Shown: piece after piece, positions 6,663-16,248 of the stretch
How positions within the stretch are numbered: position 1 is the first letter of the stretch
Layout of the letters: every line of letters starts with the position of its first letter
Notes under the pieces: generated by a model
Database searches by the model: none
What the model was told of the DNA's origin: nothing
The model's input: the letters and a program-made list of their open reading frames with translations, nothing else
Translations under genes and position numbers: made by a program
Assembly (NCBI GenBank): GCA_021463505.1
Contig: JAJTYR010000017.1
Coordinates: 1-64,000 of the forward strand
DNA: 64,000 nt
Source: Burkholderiaceae bacterium
Lineage (GTDB): Bacteria > Pseudomonadota > Gammaproteobacteria > Burkholderiales > Burkholderiaceae_E
Direction of reading: 5' to 3'

Positions 6663-9575
6663 ATGCCACCCCAGCCGATTCACGACCCTGCGCAGGCGCC
6701 GCTGCCCGACGCCAGTACCGAAGTCCGCAACACCACCTGCTACATGTGCGCCTGCCGTTGTGGCATACGGGTGCACCTGCGCAACGGCGAAGTCCGCTAC
6801 ATCGAGGGCAATCCCGACCACCCGCTGAACCAGGGGGTGATCTGCGCCAAGGGTTCCTCCGGCATCATGAAGCAGTACTCGCCGGCGCGGCTCACGAAGC
6901 CGCTGCGGCGCAAGGCGGGCGCGCGGCGCGGCAGCGGCCAGTTCGACGAGATCTCCTGGGACGAGGCGTTCGCGCTGCTCGAAGAGCGCCTCGCCAAGAT
7001 CCGCGCCACCGACCCGAAGAAGTTCGCGCTGTTCACCGGCCGCGACCAGATGCAGGCGCTCACCGGGCTGTTCGCGCGCCAGTTCGGCACGCCGAACTAC
7101 GCGGCGCACGGCGGCTTTTGCTCGGTGAACATGGCTGCCGGCATGATCTACACGATCGGCGGCTCGTTCTGGGAGTTCGGCGGCCCCGATCTCGATCGCG
7201 CGCGGCTGTTCGTGATGATCGGCACCGCCGAGGACCACCATTCGAACCCGCTGAAGATCGCGGTCTCGAAATTCAAGCGCAACGGCGGGCGCTTCATCTC
7301 GATCAATCCGGTGCGCACCGGCTATTCGGCGATCGCCGACGAGTGGGTGCCGATCCGCCCGGGCACCGACGGCGCGCTGCTGCTCGCACTGATCCACGAG
7401 ATCATCGCGCTGGGTCTGTACGACCGCGAGTTCCTGGTGCGCAACACCAACGCCGGGCAACTGGTGAACGTCGACGAGGCCCACGACGAAGCGGGGCTGT
7501 TCGTGCGCGCCGACGTGCCTGCCGAAGAGGGCTGCTACGACCCGCAGAACAAGCTCTGGTGGGACCGCGTCACCAACGGCCCGGTGGTCACGCACGCCGC
7601 GGGCGCCGATCCATACCTGCACGGCGAATTCCGCCTGCGCGACGGCACCGCGGTCAAGCCCGCGTTCCAGCTGCTGCGCGATCGCGTCGAGCGTTACACC
7701 CCCGAGTGGGCATCGGGCATCACCGGCATCGCGGCAGCGACGATCCGCCGCCTCGCGCACGAAATGGGTATCACCGCGCGTGACCACCGGATCGAACTGC
7801 CGATCGCCTGGACCGACGCCTGGGGCCGGGAACACGACACGGTCACCGGCAACCCGGTGGCGTTTCACGCGATGCGCGGGCTGGCGGCGCACTCCAACGG
7901 CTTCCAGACGATCCGCGCGCTCGCGATCCTGATGTCGCTGCTGGGTACGATCGACCGACCCGGCGGGTTCCGGCACAAGGCGCCGTTCCCGCGGCCGATC
8001 CCGCCGTGCGCGAAGACGCCGAACACCCCGCTGGCGGTCAAGCCCGGCCATCCGCTCGATGGCCTGGCGCTCGGCTGGCCGGCCGAACCCGACGACCTGT
8101 TCGTCGACGAGGCGGGTCGGCCAGTGCGCATCGACAAGGCGTTCTCGTGGGAGTATCCGCTGTCGGTGCACGGGCTGATGCACAACGTGATCACCAACGC
8201 GTGGCGCGCCGACCCCTATGCGATCGACACGCTGATGATCTTCATGGCGAACATGGCGTGGAACTCGACGATGAACACGTCGCAGGTCCGCACCATGCTC
8301 GAAGACCGCGGCGAAGACGGCGAGTACAGGATCCCTTTTCTCGTCGTCGCCGACGCATTCCAGTCGGAGATGACCGCGTTCGCCGACCTGATCCTGCCCG
8401 ACACCACCTATCTCGAGCGCCACGACGTGATGTCGATGCTCGACCGGCCGATCTCCGAGTTCGACGGACCGGTCGATTCGGTGCGCGTGCCCGTGGTACC
8501 GCCCACCGGCCAGTGCAAGCCGTTCCAGGAGGTGCTGATCGAGCTGGGCAGCCGGCTGCGGCTACCCGCCTTCGTGCGCCGCGACGGCAGCCGCAGGTAC
8601 CGCGATTATCCCGACTTCATCGTCAACTACGAGACCGAGCCGGGCTCGGGCATCGGCTTCCTGGCCGGCTGGCGCGGCAAGGGCGGCGAGAAGTTCATGC
8701 GCGGCGAACCGAACCCGCGCCAGTGGGAGATGTACGCACAGAACAACTGCGTCTACCACTACAGGCTGCCGCCCTCGTACCAGTACATGCGCAACTGGAA
8801 CAAGGGTTACCTCGAGTGGTCGCAGCGCAACCGCATCACGCGCTATGCCGAGCCGATCCTGATCCACCTGTACTCGGAAGTGCTGCAGAAGTTCCGGCTG
8901 GCCGCGCGCGGCAAGGGCACCTCGCGCAAGCCGCCCGAGCACCTGCGCAAGCGCGTCGACGAGTTTTTCGATCCGCTGCCGTTCCACTACGAACCGCTCG
9001 AGGCGCAGCGCACCGACCGGGTGCGCTATCCGCTTTCCGCAGTGACCCAGCGGCCGATGGCGATGTACCACTCCTGGGATTCCCAGAACGCCTGGTTGCG
9101 ACAGATCCACAGCCACAACACGCTCTACCTGAACCCGCGCCTGGCGCGCGCCCATGGCATCGACGACGGCGGCTGGATGTGGGTCGAATCGCAATGGGGT
9201 CGCGTGCGCTGCCAGGCCAGCTACTCGGAGGCGGTCGAGCCAGGCACCGTCTGGACCTGGAACGCGATCGGCAAGGCACCCGGCGCCTGGGGCCTCGCGC
9301 CCGACGCCAACGAATCGCGCCGCGGGTTCCTGCTCAACCACCTGATTTCCGAGGAATTGCCGGGCGCCGGCGACGAAGGGACGGTGTCGAACTCCGATCC
9401 GGTCACCGGCCAGGCCGGCTGGTACGACGTGCGGGTGCGCATCTACCGGGCCGAAGACGACGAGCCGGCGCAGAGCTGGCCGCAGTTCGAACCGGTGCCG
9501 CCGGCCCCCGGCACGAAGGCAACGTACCGGCCGCGCATGCTCGCCTGGTTCGCCGGCAGCGGGAGGCGCCCGTGA
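6663..9575 (+). CDS. soeA: SoeA, molybdopterin catalytic subunit of cytoplasmic sulfite dehydrogenase
   Basis: This is a 970-residue molybdopterin-guanine-dinucleotide oxidoreductase of the DMSO-reductase family. The N-terminal [4Fe-4S] motif is C26-x2-C29-x3-C33-x27-C61. The molybdopterin and C-terminal dinucleotide-binding domains follow. There is no Tat signal, so the protein should sit on the cytoplasmic face. This is the known layout of SoeABC, which oxidises sulfite directly to sulfate and feeds quinone. The subunit set (catalytic, four-cluster ferredoxin, NrfD/DmsC-type anchor) and the place next to sat-apr and dsr support sulfite over polysulfide or tetrathionate as substrate. A polysulfide-reductase-like enzyme remains the alternative. 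The soeB start overlaps the stop (GTGA). Confidence 0.87.
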   Translation: MPPQPIHDPAQAPLPDASTEVRNTTCYMCACRCGIRVHLRNGEVRYIEGNPDHPLNQGVICAKGSSGIMKQYSPARLTKPLRRKAGARRGSGQFDEISWDEAFALLEERLAKIRATDPKKFALFTGRDQMQALTGLFARQFGTPNYAAHGGFCSVNMAAGMIYTIGGSFWEFGGPDLDRARLFVMIGTAEDHHSNPLKIAVSKFKRNGGRFISINPVRTGYSAIADEWVPIRPGTDGALLLALIHEIIALGLYDREFLVRNTNAGQLVNVDEAHDEAGLFVRADVPAEEGCYDPQNKLWWDRVTNGPVVTHAAGADPYLHGEFRLRDGTAVKPAFQLLRDRVERYTPEWASGITGIAAATIRRLAHEMGITARDHRIELPIAWTDAWGREHDTVTGNPVAFHAMRGLAAHSNGFQTIRALAILMSLLGTIDRPGGFRHKAPFPRPIPPCAKTPNTPLAVKPGHPLDGLALGWPAEPDDLFVDEAGRPVRIDKAFSWEYPLSVHGLMHNVITNAWRADPYAIDTLMIFMANMAWNSTMNTSQVRTMLEDRGEDGEYRIPFLVVADAFQSEMTAFADLILPDTTYLERHDVMSMLDRPISEFDGPVDSVRVPVVPPTGQCKPFQEVLIELGSRLRLPAFVRRDGSRRYRDYPDFIVNYETEPGSGIGFLAGWRGKGGEKFMRGEPNPRQWEMYAQNNCVYHYRLPPSYQYMRNWNKGYLEWSQRNRITRYAEPILIHLYSEVLQKFRLAARGKGTSRKPPEHLRKRVDEFFDPLPFHYEPLEAQRTDRVRYPLSAVTQRPMAMYHSWDSQNAWLRQIHSHNTLYLNPRLARAHGIDDGGWMWVESQWGRVRCQASYSEAVEPGTVWTWNAIGKAPGAWGLAPDANESRRGFLLNHLISEELPGAGDEGTVSNSDPVTGQAGWYDVRVRIYRAEDDEPAQSWPQFEPVPPAPGTKATYRPRMLAWFAGSGRRP

Positions 9576-10303
9576 CACAACTGGCGCTGGTCATCGACCT
9601 GAACGTCTGCGTCGGCTGTCACGCCTGTGTGACCAGCTGCAAGCAATGGAACACCTCGGGCGCGGCCGGCCCGCTGGCCGACGTCAACCCCTACGACGCC
9701 GATCCGACCGGCGCGTTCTTCAACCGCGTGCAGACGTTCGAGATCGGCGAGTTCCCCGACACGCAGACGGTGCACTTCCCGAAGTCGTGCCTGCATTGCG
9801 AGGATCCGCCCTGCGTGCCGGTGTGCCCGACCGGCGCCAGCTACAAGCGGCCCGAGGACGGGATCGTGCTGGTCGACTACGACAGGTGCATCGGCTGCAA
9901 GTACTGCTCGTGGGCCTGTCCCTACGGCGTGCGCGAGATCGACCCCGGGCGCAAGGTGATGACCAAGTGCACGTTGTGCGTCGACCGGATCTACGACGCC
10001 ACGAAGCCGGAGTCCGAGCGCAAGCCGGCCTGCGTACTGGCCTGCCCGACCAGCGCGCGGCTGTTCGGCGACATCCACGATCCCGAATCGACGGTCTCGA
10101 AGGCGATCCGCGACAACGCAGGTTATGCACTGATGCCCGAATGGGGCACGCATCCGTCGAACCATTACCTGCCGCGCCGGCGCACCGCGATGCGCGTGCA
10201 CGCCGACGAACTCGAGCGCGCCGACAATCCGCTGAAGATCGACGGACTGCTGCCCAAGCCGTCGCGGGCCGACCCGTCGCTCGACGACGTCACTTCCTGG
10301 TAG
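9572..10303 (+). CDS. soeB: SoeB, iron-sulfur subunit of sulfite dehydrogenase
   Basis: This 243-residue ferredoxin-like subunit carries four [4Fe-4S] cysteine sets: CVGCHACVTSC, CLHCEDPPCVPVCP, CIGCKYCSWACP, and CTLC with CVLACP. It lacks a signal peptide, so it stays in the cytoplasm with SoeA and passes electrons to the membrane anchor. The GTG start at 9572 overlaps the soeA stop (GTGA). It is a paralogue of DsrO at the left edge, which differs by its exported N-terminus. The C-terminal 50 residues are hydrophilic and extend beyond the cluster domain. Confidence 0.87.
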   Translation: MTQLALVIDLNVCVGCHACVTSCKQWNTSGAAGPLADVNPYDADPTGAFFNRVQTFEIGEFPDTQTVHFPKSCLHCEDPPCVPVCPTGASYKRPEDGIVLVDYDRCIGCKYCSWACPYGVREIDPGRKVMTKCTLCVDRIYDATKPESERKPACVLACPTSARLFGDIHDPESTVSKAIRDNAGYALMPEWGTHPSNHYLPRRRTAMRVHADELERADNPLKIDGLLPKPSRADPSLDDVTSW

Positions 10304-10314
10304 CGGCGAGCCCG

Positions 10315-11295
10315 ATGCGTCCCGAAGCCTCCGTGATCCTTCTGACGACCCTGATCGGCGCCGGCCAGGGGCTGTTCCTCGCGATCTTCACCGCGCACGG
10401 GCTGGCGTTGTTCGATCTGGTTCCGGTGGCCGACAGCCTCGCCTTCGACGTCACCGGCAGCGTGATCGCGCTGGCACTCACCGGCGCGGGCCTGCTCGCG
10501 TCGTTCTTCCATCTCGGGCGTCCGGAGCGCGCCTGGCGCGCAATCGCGCAATGGCGCACCTCGTGGCTGTCGCGCGAAGTGATCGTGCTGCCCGCGTTCA
10601 TGTTCGCCGTCTTCGTCTACGCGCTCGTTCACTTCGCCGGATTCCGCCCGGTGCTCGCGCGGCTGCCCGGCGGCGGCGCGATCGACCTGGCCACGCTCGC
10701 CGGCCTGGCAGCGATGCTGCTGGCGCTCGCGCTGTTCGTCTGCACCGGCATGATCTATGCATGCCTGCCGTTCCTGCGCGAGTGGCACAGCCCGCTCACG
10801 CTGGTCAATTTCCTGCTGCTCGGCTGCGCGTCGGGTTTCACGCTGGCAGCGGCGTTCGCCGCCACGGCAGCGCCCGAGTTCACCCGGCTGTTCACCGGCT
10901 ACGCGCTGGCATTCACGCTGCTGGGACTGGCCGGCCGCAGCGCAGCACTCGTGCGCAACCGCCGGCTGAAGCCGAAATCCACGCTGCAGACGGCCATCGG
11001 CGTGAAGCATCCGCGCATCGTGCAGAAATCGATGGGGTTCCAGTCGGGTTCGTTCAACACCCTCGAGTTCTTCCACGGGCGCGCCCCCGGCACGCTGCGC
11101 TGGGTGAAATGGGCGTTCCTGACCGCGGCATTCGCGGTTCCGGCCGTGCTGCTTGCGGCCGCGCTGTTCGGGCCGCCCGCGCCGCTGCTGGCGCTGGCCT
11201 TCGCCGTCCAGTTCGCCGGCCTCGTCGCCGAGCGCTGGTTCTTCTTCGCCGAAGCCAATCACCCGCAGAACCTGTATTACCGGGCCGTCGCATGA
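10315..11295 (+). CDS. soeC: SoeC, membrane anchor of sulfite dehydrogenase
   Basis: This 326-residue integral membrane protein of the DmsC/NrfD type anchors SoeAB and hands electrons to quinone. About eight hydrophobic helices are visible, the first at residues 7-28. A soluble loop around residues 205-255, containing KSTLQTAIGVKH, joins two membrane halves. The start ATG at 10315 lies 11 bases after soeB. The operon runs on into sat after 78 bases with no clear terminator between them. Confidence 0.85.
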   Translation: MRPEASVILLTTLIGAGQGLFLAIFTAHGLALFDLVPVADSLAFDVTGSVIALALTGAGLLASFFHLGRPERAWRAIAQWRTSWLSREVIVLPAFMFAVFVYALVHFAGFRPVLARLPGGGAIDLATLAGLAAMLLALALFVCTGMIYACLPFLREWHSPLTLVNFLLLGCASGFTLAAAFAATAAPEFTRLFTGYALAFTLLGLAGRSAALVRNRRLKPKSTLQTAIGVKHPRIVQKSMGFQSGSFNTLEFFHGRAPGTLRWVKWAFLTAAFAVPAVLLAAALFGPPAPLLALAFAVQFAGLVAERWFFFAEANHPQNLYYRAVA

Positions 11296-11373
11296 AACTG
11301 CGATACGTCAAGGAATCGGGTGCTGGTTCGGGTATGTTCGCGGGGGGCGACAATCCTGGGAGGAGTACGCATC

Positions 11374-12588
11374 ATGGCGCTCGTTGATCCGCACGGGGGT
11401 GGCAGCCTGGCACCGCTGCTGCTCGAAGGCGAGGCACTGGCCGCCGAGCGGGCGCGCGCGCAGGCACTGCCGAGGCTTCAGGTCAGTTCGCGCGAGAAAG
11501 GCGACCTGATCATGATGGGCATCGGCGGGTTTACGCCATTGCAGGGATTCATGACGCGCGCCGACTGGCAGGGCGTGTGCGACGGCATGCACATGGCCAA
11601 CGGGCTCTTCTGGCCGATCCCGATCACGCTGTCGGCCGACGCGGCCCAGGCCGGTGCGATCGCGGCGGGCGCCGACCTCGCACTGGTCGACCCGGACGAC
11701 GGCTCGCCGCTGGCGACGATGAAGGTCACCGAAAAATACGCGATCGACAAGGCGCACGAATGCGCCACCGTCTTTCGCACCACCGACCCCGAGCACCCCG
11801 GGGTGCGGATGGTCATGGGACAGGGCGACGTCAACCTGGCCGGACCGGTGAAGGTGCTCTCCACGGGCGGCTTCCCGGAGAAGTACGGCGATCTCTTCAA
11901 GACGCCGGCGCAGACGCGCGCGCTCTTCGAATCGCTCGGCTGGTCGAAGGTGGCTGCGTTCCAGACGCGCAACCCGATGCATCGCTCGCACGAGTACCTG
12001 GCCAAAGTCGCGATCGAAGTCAGCGACGGCGTGCTGGTGCATTCGCTGCTCGGTGCGCTCAAGCCCGGCGACATCCCGGCAGAAGTGCGCACGCAGGCCA
12101 TCGGGGTGCTGGTCGACGGCTACTTCCAGAAGAAGACCATCGTGCAGGCCGGTTATCCGCTCGACATGCGCTACGCCGGTCCGCGCGAGGCGCTGCTGCA
12201 CGCGCTGTTCCGGCAGAACTACGGTTGCTCGCACCAGATCGTCGGGCGCGACCACGCCGGCGTGGGCAGTTACTACGGGCCGTTCGACGCGCACCACATC
12301 TTCGACGAGATCCCGAAGGGCTCGCTGCAGACGCAGCCGATGAAGATCGACTGGACCTTCTGGTGCTACCGATGCGGCGGCATGGCCTCCGCGCGCACCT
12401 GCCCGCACGACGACGCCGACCGGTTGCTCGTCTCGGGCACCAAGCTTCGCAAGTGGCTCTCCGAGGGGTCGGAGGTACCGGCAGAGTTCAGCCGGCCCGA
12501 AGTGCTGACCGTGCTCAGGAAGTATTACGAAAGTCTCGCCGCGGAAGATCGCGTCGAGGTCAGGATGACCGGGCATTCGGCGCGCTGA
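11374..12588 (+). CDS. sat: ATP sulfurylase, dissimilatory type
   Basis: In sulfur oxidisers this enzyme runs towards ATP and sulfate: APS plus pyrophosphate gives ATP plus sulfate. The 404-residue protein is the single-chain form without an APS-kinase domain. Active-site motifs are QTRN at 197-200, HRSH at 203-206 and GRDHAGVGS at 291-299. Cys331, Cys334, Cys343 and His345 form a likely zinc site seen in dissimilatory Sat. A GGGAGGAG ribosome-binding site sets the ATG at 11374; an in-frame start at 11320 lacks one. aprMBA follows directly, completing the sulfite-to-sulfate route. Confidence 0.95.
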   Translation: MALVDPHGGGSLAPLLLEGEALAAERARAQALPRLQVSSREKGDLIMMGIGGFTPLQGFMTRADWQGVCDGMHMANGLFWPIPITLSADAAQAGAIAAGADLALVDPDDGSPLATMKVTEKYAIDKAHECATVFRTTDPEHPGVRMVMGQGDVNLAGPVKVLSTGGFPEKYGDLFKTPAQTRALFESLGWSKVAAFQTRNPMHRSHEYLAKVAIEVSDGVLVHSLLGALKPGDIPAEVRTQAIGVLVDGYFQKKTIVQAGYPLDMRYAGPREALLHALFRQNYGCSHQIVGRDHAGVGSYYGPFDAHHIFDEIPKGSLQTQPMKIDWTFWCYRCGGMASARTCPHDDADRLLVSGTKLRKWLSEGSEVPAEFSRPEVLTVLRKYYESLAAEDRVEVRMTGHSAR

Positions 12589-12642
12589 AGCCATCCGGTC
12601 GAAACCATCACACCCACGATCGTTCGCGGAGGAGTTCAAACG

Positions 12643-13455
12643 ATGCTTAGCGCCAATCCGTTTGCCGGGCTGTCGGCGTCGCTGTCGCCCGGGTTCATGC
12701 AGTGGTACGTCGTCGTCATGTTCCTGCTGGTCATCGCGGGAACGCTGTTCGATGTCGTGCACAAGGGGAGTGCTGCTTACTTCTTCGAGAACATGCGCAG
12801 GTCCAGGTCGAAGGCGACGCGCCAGGTCGGCGGAGGCGAATTCGTCTCGATTGCCGTGCAGACGGCCGTCGTGGATGTGCTGGCCTCGGGCGAGTTCTGC
12901 AACCAGCGCCGGCGCGTTGCGCACCTGCTCGGCATGTACGGGTTCGTGTTCTACGTGCTCGCCACCGCGGTACTGGCCTTCGATGCGTCGGCCGGCGCAT
13001 TCTGGGCGACACTCTGGTGGCTCGGGGCCCTGATGATCTGCGTCGGCGGCTACTGGTTCTGGTTCTTCATTCGCGTCGACGTCGCTGCGGAGGGACACTC
13101 ACCGTTCAGACTCGTCAAGGCCGACCTGTTCATCCTCTCGCTGCTGGCCAGTGCGACGCTCGCCCTGATCTGGGCGGTCGCGGGTGGCGGCAACGGCGTG
13201 CTGTTCTGGCTGTACATTCTGGCCACGACGGTGCTGTTCGCCGGGGTCCCCTGGTCGAAGTTCGCGCACATGTTCTTCAAGCCTGCGGCCGCGATGGAAA
13301 AGCGCCTGTCCAGGGCCAACGGAACGGCCCAGAACCTGCCGACGCAGACGCGCGACGACCCCGAGCAACAGAAGAGACACTCGATGGAACTGCTGCTCGA
13401 CGCGCCGATGGACATGGGTCTGGGCATCAAGCGCGAAGCACCGCGCCACTATTGA
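12643..13455 (+). CDS. aprM: AprM, putative membrane anchor of APS reductase
   Basis: This 270-residue membrane protein lies directly upstream of aprBA. In betaproteobacterial sulfur oxidisers AprM replaces QmoABC as the presumed link between APS reductase and the quinone pool. About five or six hydrophobic segments lie between residues 22 and 210. A charged cytoplasmic tail of about 60 residues follows. A GGAGG ribosome-binding site lies upstream of the ATG. The function is inferred from gene order and family; the electron path through AprM is not well established. Confidence 0.85.
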   Translation: MLSANPFAGLSASLSPGFMQWYVVVMFLLVIAGTLFDVVHKGSAAYFFENMRRSRSKATRQVGGGEFVSIAVQTAVVDVLASGEFCNQRRRVAHLLGMYGFVFYVLATAVLAFDASAGAFWATLWWLGALMICVGGYWFWFFIRVDVAAEGHSPFRLVKADLFILSLLASATLALIWAVAGGGNGVLFWLYILATTVLFAGVPWSKFAHMFFKPAAAMEKRLSRANGTAQNLPTQTRDDPEQQKRHSMELLLDAPMDMGLGIKREAPRHY

Positions 13456-13507
13456 CAACCGGGAAGCACTGCGCAATTTCCTCTGGATCAGATAAGGAGC
13501 TGGACGA

Positions 13508-13987
13508 ATGCCAACCTTCGTCTATATGACGAGATGCGACGGATGCGGACACTGCGTCGACATCTGCCCCTCGGACATCATGCACATCGACAAGACCTAC
13601 CGGCGCGCCTACAACATCGAGCCGAACATGTGCTGGGAGTGCTTTTCCTGCGTCAAGGCCTGTCCCCAGCACGCGATCGACGTGCGCGGATATGCCGACT
13701 TCGCCCCGTTGGGACACAGCGTGCGCGTCGACCGGGACGAACGAAAGGGCACGATCGCCTGGCGGATCAAGTTCCGCAACGGCACGGAGAAGAACTTCCT
13801 CTCGCCGATCACCACCAAGCCCTGGGGCCAGGCGATTCCGAAGCTCGCCGAGGTTCCGCCGCCGCCCAGGGAGATGCGCAACAGCGAACTCCTCTACAAC
13901 GAACCGAAGTACGTCCGGCTCGACGACGGCGGTCTGCGCACCCTGCAGGATGCAGGCCTGAAACTGAAGAAAGGCGTGTACTACTGA
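13508..13987 (+). CDS. aprB: AprB, beta subunit of adenylylsulfate reductase
   Basis: This 159-residue subunit carries two [4Fe-4S] clusters. The motifs CDGCGHCVDICP (from residue 10) and CWECFSCVKACP (from residue 42) are both complete. The C-terminal half wraps around AprA in known structures. An AAGGAG ribosome-binding site precedes the ATG at 13508, and the stop is one base before the aprA start. It transfers electrons released by APS formation from the AprA flavin towards the membrane partner. Confidence 0.95.
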   Translation: MPTFVYMTRCDGCGHCVDICPSDIMHIDKTYRRAYNIEPNMCWECFSCVKACPQHAIDVRGYADFAPLGHSVRVDRDERKGTIAWRIKFRNGTEKNFLSPITTKPWGQAIPKLAEVPPPPREMRNSELLYNEPKYVRLDDGGLRTLQDAGLKLKKGVYY

Positions 13988-13988
13988 T

Positions 13989-15857
13989 ATGGCCTACCAA
14001 ACCATCATCGAAGACGGCATCGACATTCTCGTGGTCGGTGCGGGGCTGGGCGGCACGGGAGCGGCCTGGGAGGCGCGTTTCTGGGGCCAGGACAAGAAGA
14101 TCGTCATCGCCGAGAAGGCGAACATCGATCGTTCGGGTGCGGTCGCCCAGGGCCTGTACGCGATCAACTGCTACATGGGCACGCGCTGGGGGGAGAACCA
14201 GCCGGAGGACCACGTGCGCTACGCCCGCATCGACCTGATGGGCATGGTGCGCGAGGACCTGGCGTTCGACATGGCCCGTCACGTCGACTCCACGGTGCAT
14301 CAGTTCGAGGAGTGGGGCCTGCCGATCATGAAGGACCCGAAGACCGGACGCTATCTGCGTGAAGGCCGGTGGCAGATCATGATCCACGGCGAATCCTACA
14401 AACCCATCGTGGCCGAGGCAGCCAGGAAATCGGCCGACAAGGTCTTCAACCGCATCTGCGTCACGCACCTGCTGATGGACGAAAGCCGCGAGAACCGCGT
14501 GGCCGGCGCCGTCGGGTTCAACGTGCGCACCGGCAACTTCCATGTCTTCAAGGCGAAGACGGTGATCTGCGGCGCGGGCGGCGCGTCCAACATCTTCAAG
14601 CCGCGCTCGGTGGGCGAAGGCGCCGGGCGCACCTGGTACGCACCGTGGTCGTCGGCGTCCGCCTACGGCCTGCTGATCAACGCGGGCGCCAAGATGACGC
14701 AGATGGAAAACCGCATCGTGCTGGCCCGCTTCAAGGACGGGTACGGCCCGGTTGGCGCCTACTTCCTGCACCTGAAGACGTACACCCAGAACGGCATGGG
14801 CGAGGAGTTCGAATCGAAGTGGTGGCCGGACCTGCAGAAGATGGTCGGCAAGGAATACCTCGATCCCGAAGCGTCGCATCTGACGCATCGCCCGATCCCG
14901 ACCTGCCTGCGCAACCACGCAATGATCAGCGAGATCAATGCCGGCCGCGGCCCGATCCACATGGTGACGATGCGCGCCTTCCAGGATCCGCACCTCGAGG
15001 AAGTCGGCTGGGAGAATTTCCTGGGCATGACCGTCGGGCAGGCGGTCCTGTGGGCCGCCACCGACGTCGACCCGAAGAACGAGAACCCCGAACTGACCAC
15101 CTCCGAGCCCTACGTGATGGGCTCGCACGCGACCGGCTCGGGCGCCTGGTGCTCGGGCCCCGAGGACGTGTCGCCCCCCGAGTACTTCTGGGGCTACAAC
15201 CGCATGACGACGATCGAAGGTCTTTTCGGGGCCGGCGACACGGTCGGCGGCACGCCGCACGCGTTCTCGTCGGGCTCGTTCACCGAGGGCCGGCTGGCCG
15301 CGAAGGCCGCCTGCAAGTACATCGACGACGGCAAGGCCGACGGCATCGTCGTCTCGCAGGCGCAGATCGGACGTCTCGAAAAGGAAGTGTACAGGCCTCT
15401 CGAGCACTACCGGATCTACCGCAATGCGGTCGTTGCGGGCAGCGTCAATCCGCACTACATCAACCCCGAGCAGGGACTGGACCGCCTGCAGAAGCTGATG
15501 GACGAGTACTGCGGCGGGGTGACAGCCAGCTACATGACCAACGAGAAGCTCCTGCACATCGGCCTGAAGAAGCTCAGGATCATGGAGGAAGACCTCGAGA
15601 ACCTGGCCGCCGCGGATTCGCACGAACTGCTGCGTGCGTGGGAACTGAAGCACCGTCATCGCGCCGCCGAATGCGTCACGCACCACACGCTGTTCCGCAA
15701 GGAGACGCGCTGGCCCGGCTACTACTACCGCGGCGACTACCTGAAGCTGGACGACCAGAACTGGCACGTGCTGACCGTTTCGCGGCGCGACCCGAAGACG
15801 GGCGAGTACACGATGGAGAAGGCGCCCTGCTATCACCTGGTGGGCGACGAGCAATAG
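13989..15857 (+). CDS. aprA: AprA, FAD-containing alpha subunit of adenylylsulfate reductase
   Basis: This is the catalytic flavoprotein. In the oxidative direction sulfite and AMP give APS. The 622 residues begin with an FAD-binding fold, VVGAGLGGTGAAWEAR (about 14-29), and contain the family stretch GAGDTVGGTPHAFSSG in the C-terminal half. The length and layout are those of the fumarate-reductase-like AprA family. The start follows the aprB stop by one base. A cluster of uncharacterised genes in the same direction follows without a terminator. Confidence 0.96.
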   Translation: MAYQTIIEDGIDILVVGAGLGGTGAAWEARFWGQDKKIVIAEKANIDRSGAVAQGLYAINCYMGTRWGENQPEDHVRYARIDLMGMVREDLAFDMARHVDSTVHQFEEWGLPIMKDPKTGRYLREGRWQIMIHGESYKPIVAEAARKSADKVFNRICVTHLLMDESRENRVAGAVGFNVRTGNFHVFKAKTVICGAGGASNIFKPRSVGEGAGRTWYAPWSSASAYGLLINAGAKMTQMENRIVLARFKDGYGPVGAYFLHLKTYTQNGMGEEFESKWWPDLQKMVGKEYLDPEASHLTHRPIPTCLRNHAMISEINAGRGPIHMVTMRAFQDPHLEEVGWENFLGMTVGQAVLWAATDVDPKNENPELTTSEPYVMGSHATGSGAWCSGPEDVSPPEYFWGYNRMTTIEGLFGAGDTVGGTPHAFSSGSFTEGRLAAKAACKYIDDGKADGIVVSQAQIGRLEKEVYRPLEHYRIYRNAVVAGSVNPHYINPEQGLDRLQKLMDEYCGGVTASYMTNEKLLHIGLKKLRIMEEDLENLAAADSHELLRAWELKHRHRAAECVTHHTLFRKETRWPGYYYRGDYLKLDDQNWHVLTVSRRDPKTGEYTMEKAPCYHLVGDEQ

Positions 15858-15877
15858 CAGGATCGCCGGCGACACGC

Positions 15878-16228
15878 GTGAACATCATCGAGAAGGCCGA
15901 CGAAGAGATCCTGGCGCTGGCTGCGCCCCTGTGGCGCGACCTCGTCAGGTACTCGAACGAAGGCAAGTACGGCGAGTTCTCGAGGAACTTCTCCGGTTCA
16001 CTGGCGCGCGCCATGGACCAGGTCGCCGCCGGCCACCAGTTCGCGCACAGCGAACTGGCGCGGAATCTGTCCGACCGGTTCGACGCATTGGGCATCATCC
16101 GCCGCGGCGAACACGTGACCGTTCTTTACCGGCAGCGCAGCACCTCGAAGCCCGGAGAATGGCTTGGCCGCCTCGTGCTCGGCTACGAGGACGGACAGGT
16201 CAGGATCTTCGGTGCATCCATCTTCTGA
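15878..16228 (+). CDS. hypothetical protein encoded directly after aprA
   Basis: I do not recognise this 116-residue protein. It starts with GTG at 15878, 20 bases after aprA, and is in line with the apr operon. There is no signal peptide or membrane helix. An N-terminal helical half contains WRDLVRYSNEGKYGEF. It is followed by a beta-rich C-terminal half with VTVLYRQ and GRLVLGYEDG, ending in GASIF. It has no cysteines, so it is not an electron carrier. The layout (helices, then a curved sheet) would fit a small NTF2-like or chaperone-like fold, but this is a guess. Its position suggests a role with APS reductase. Confidence 0.65.
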   Translation: MNIIEKADEEILALAAPLWRDLVRYSNEGKYGEFSRNFSGSLARAMDQVAAGHQFAHSELARNLSDRFDALGIIRRGEHVTVLYRQRSTSKPGEWLGRLVLGYEDGQVRIFGASIF

Positions 16229-16248
16229 TCACCTCGTCGGAATCTGAC

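Noticed and set aside
6642-8423. 593-codon minus-strand reading frame opposite soeA
   Set aside because: soeA is complete with its cluster motif; the opposite frame has shadow composition.
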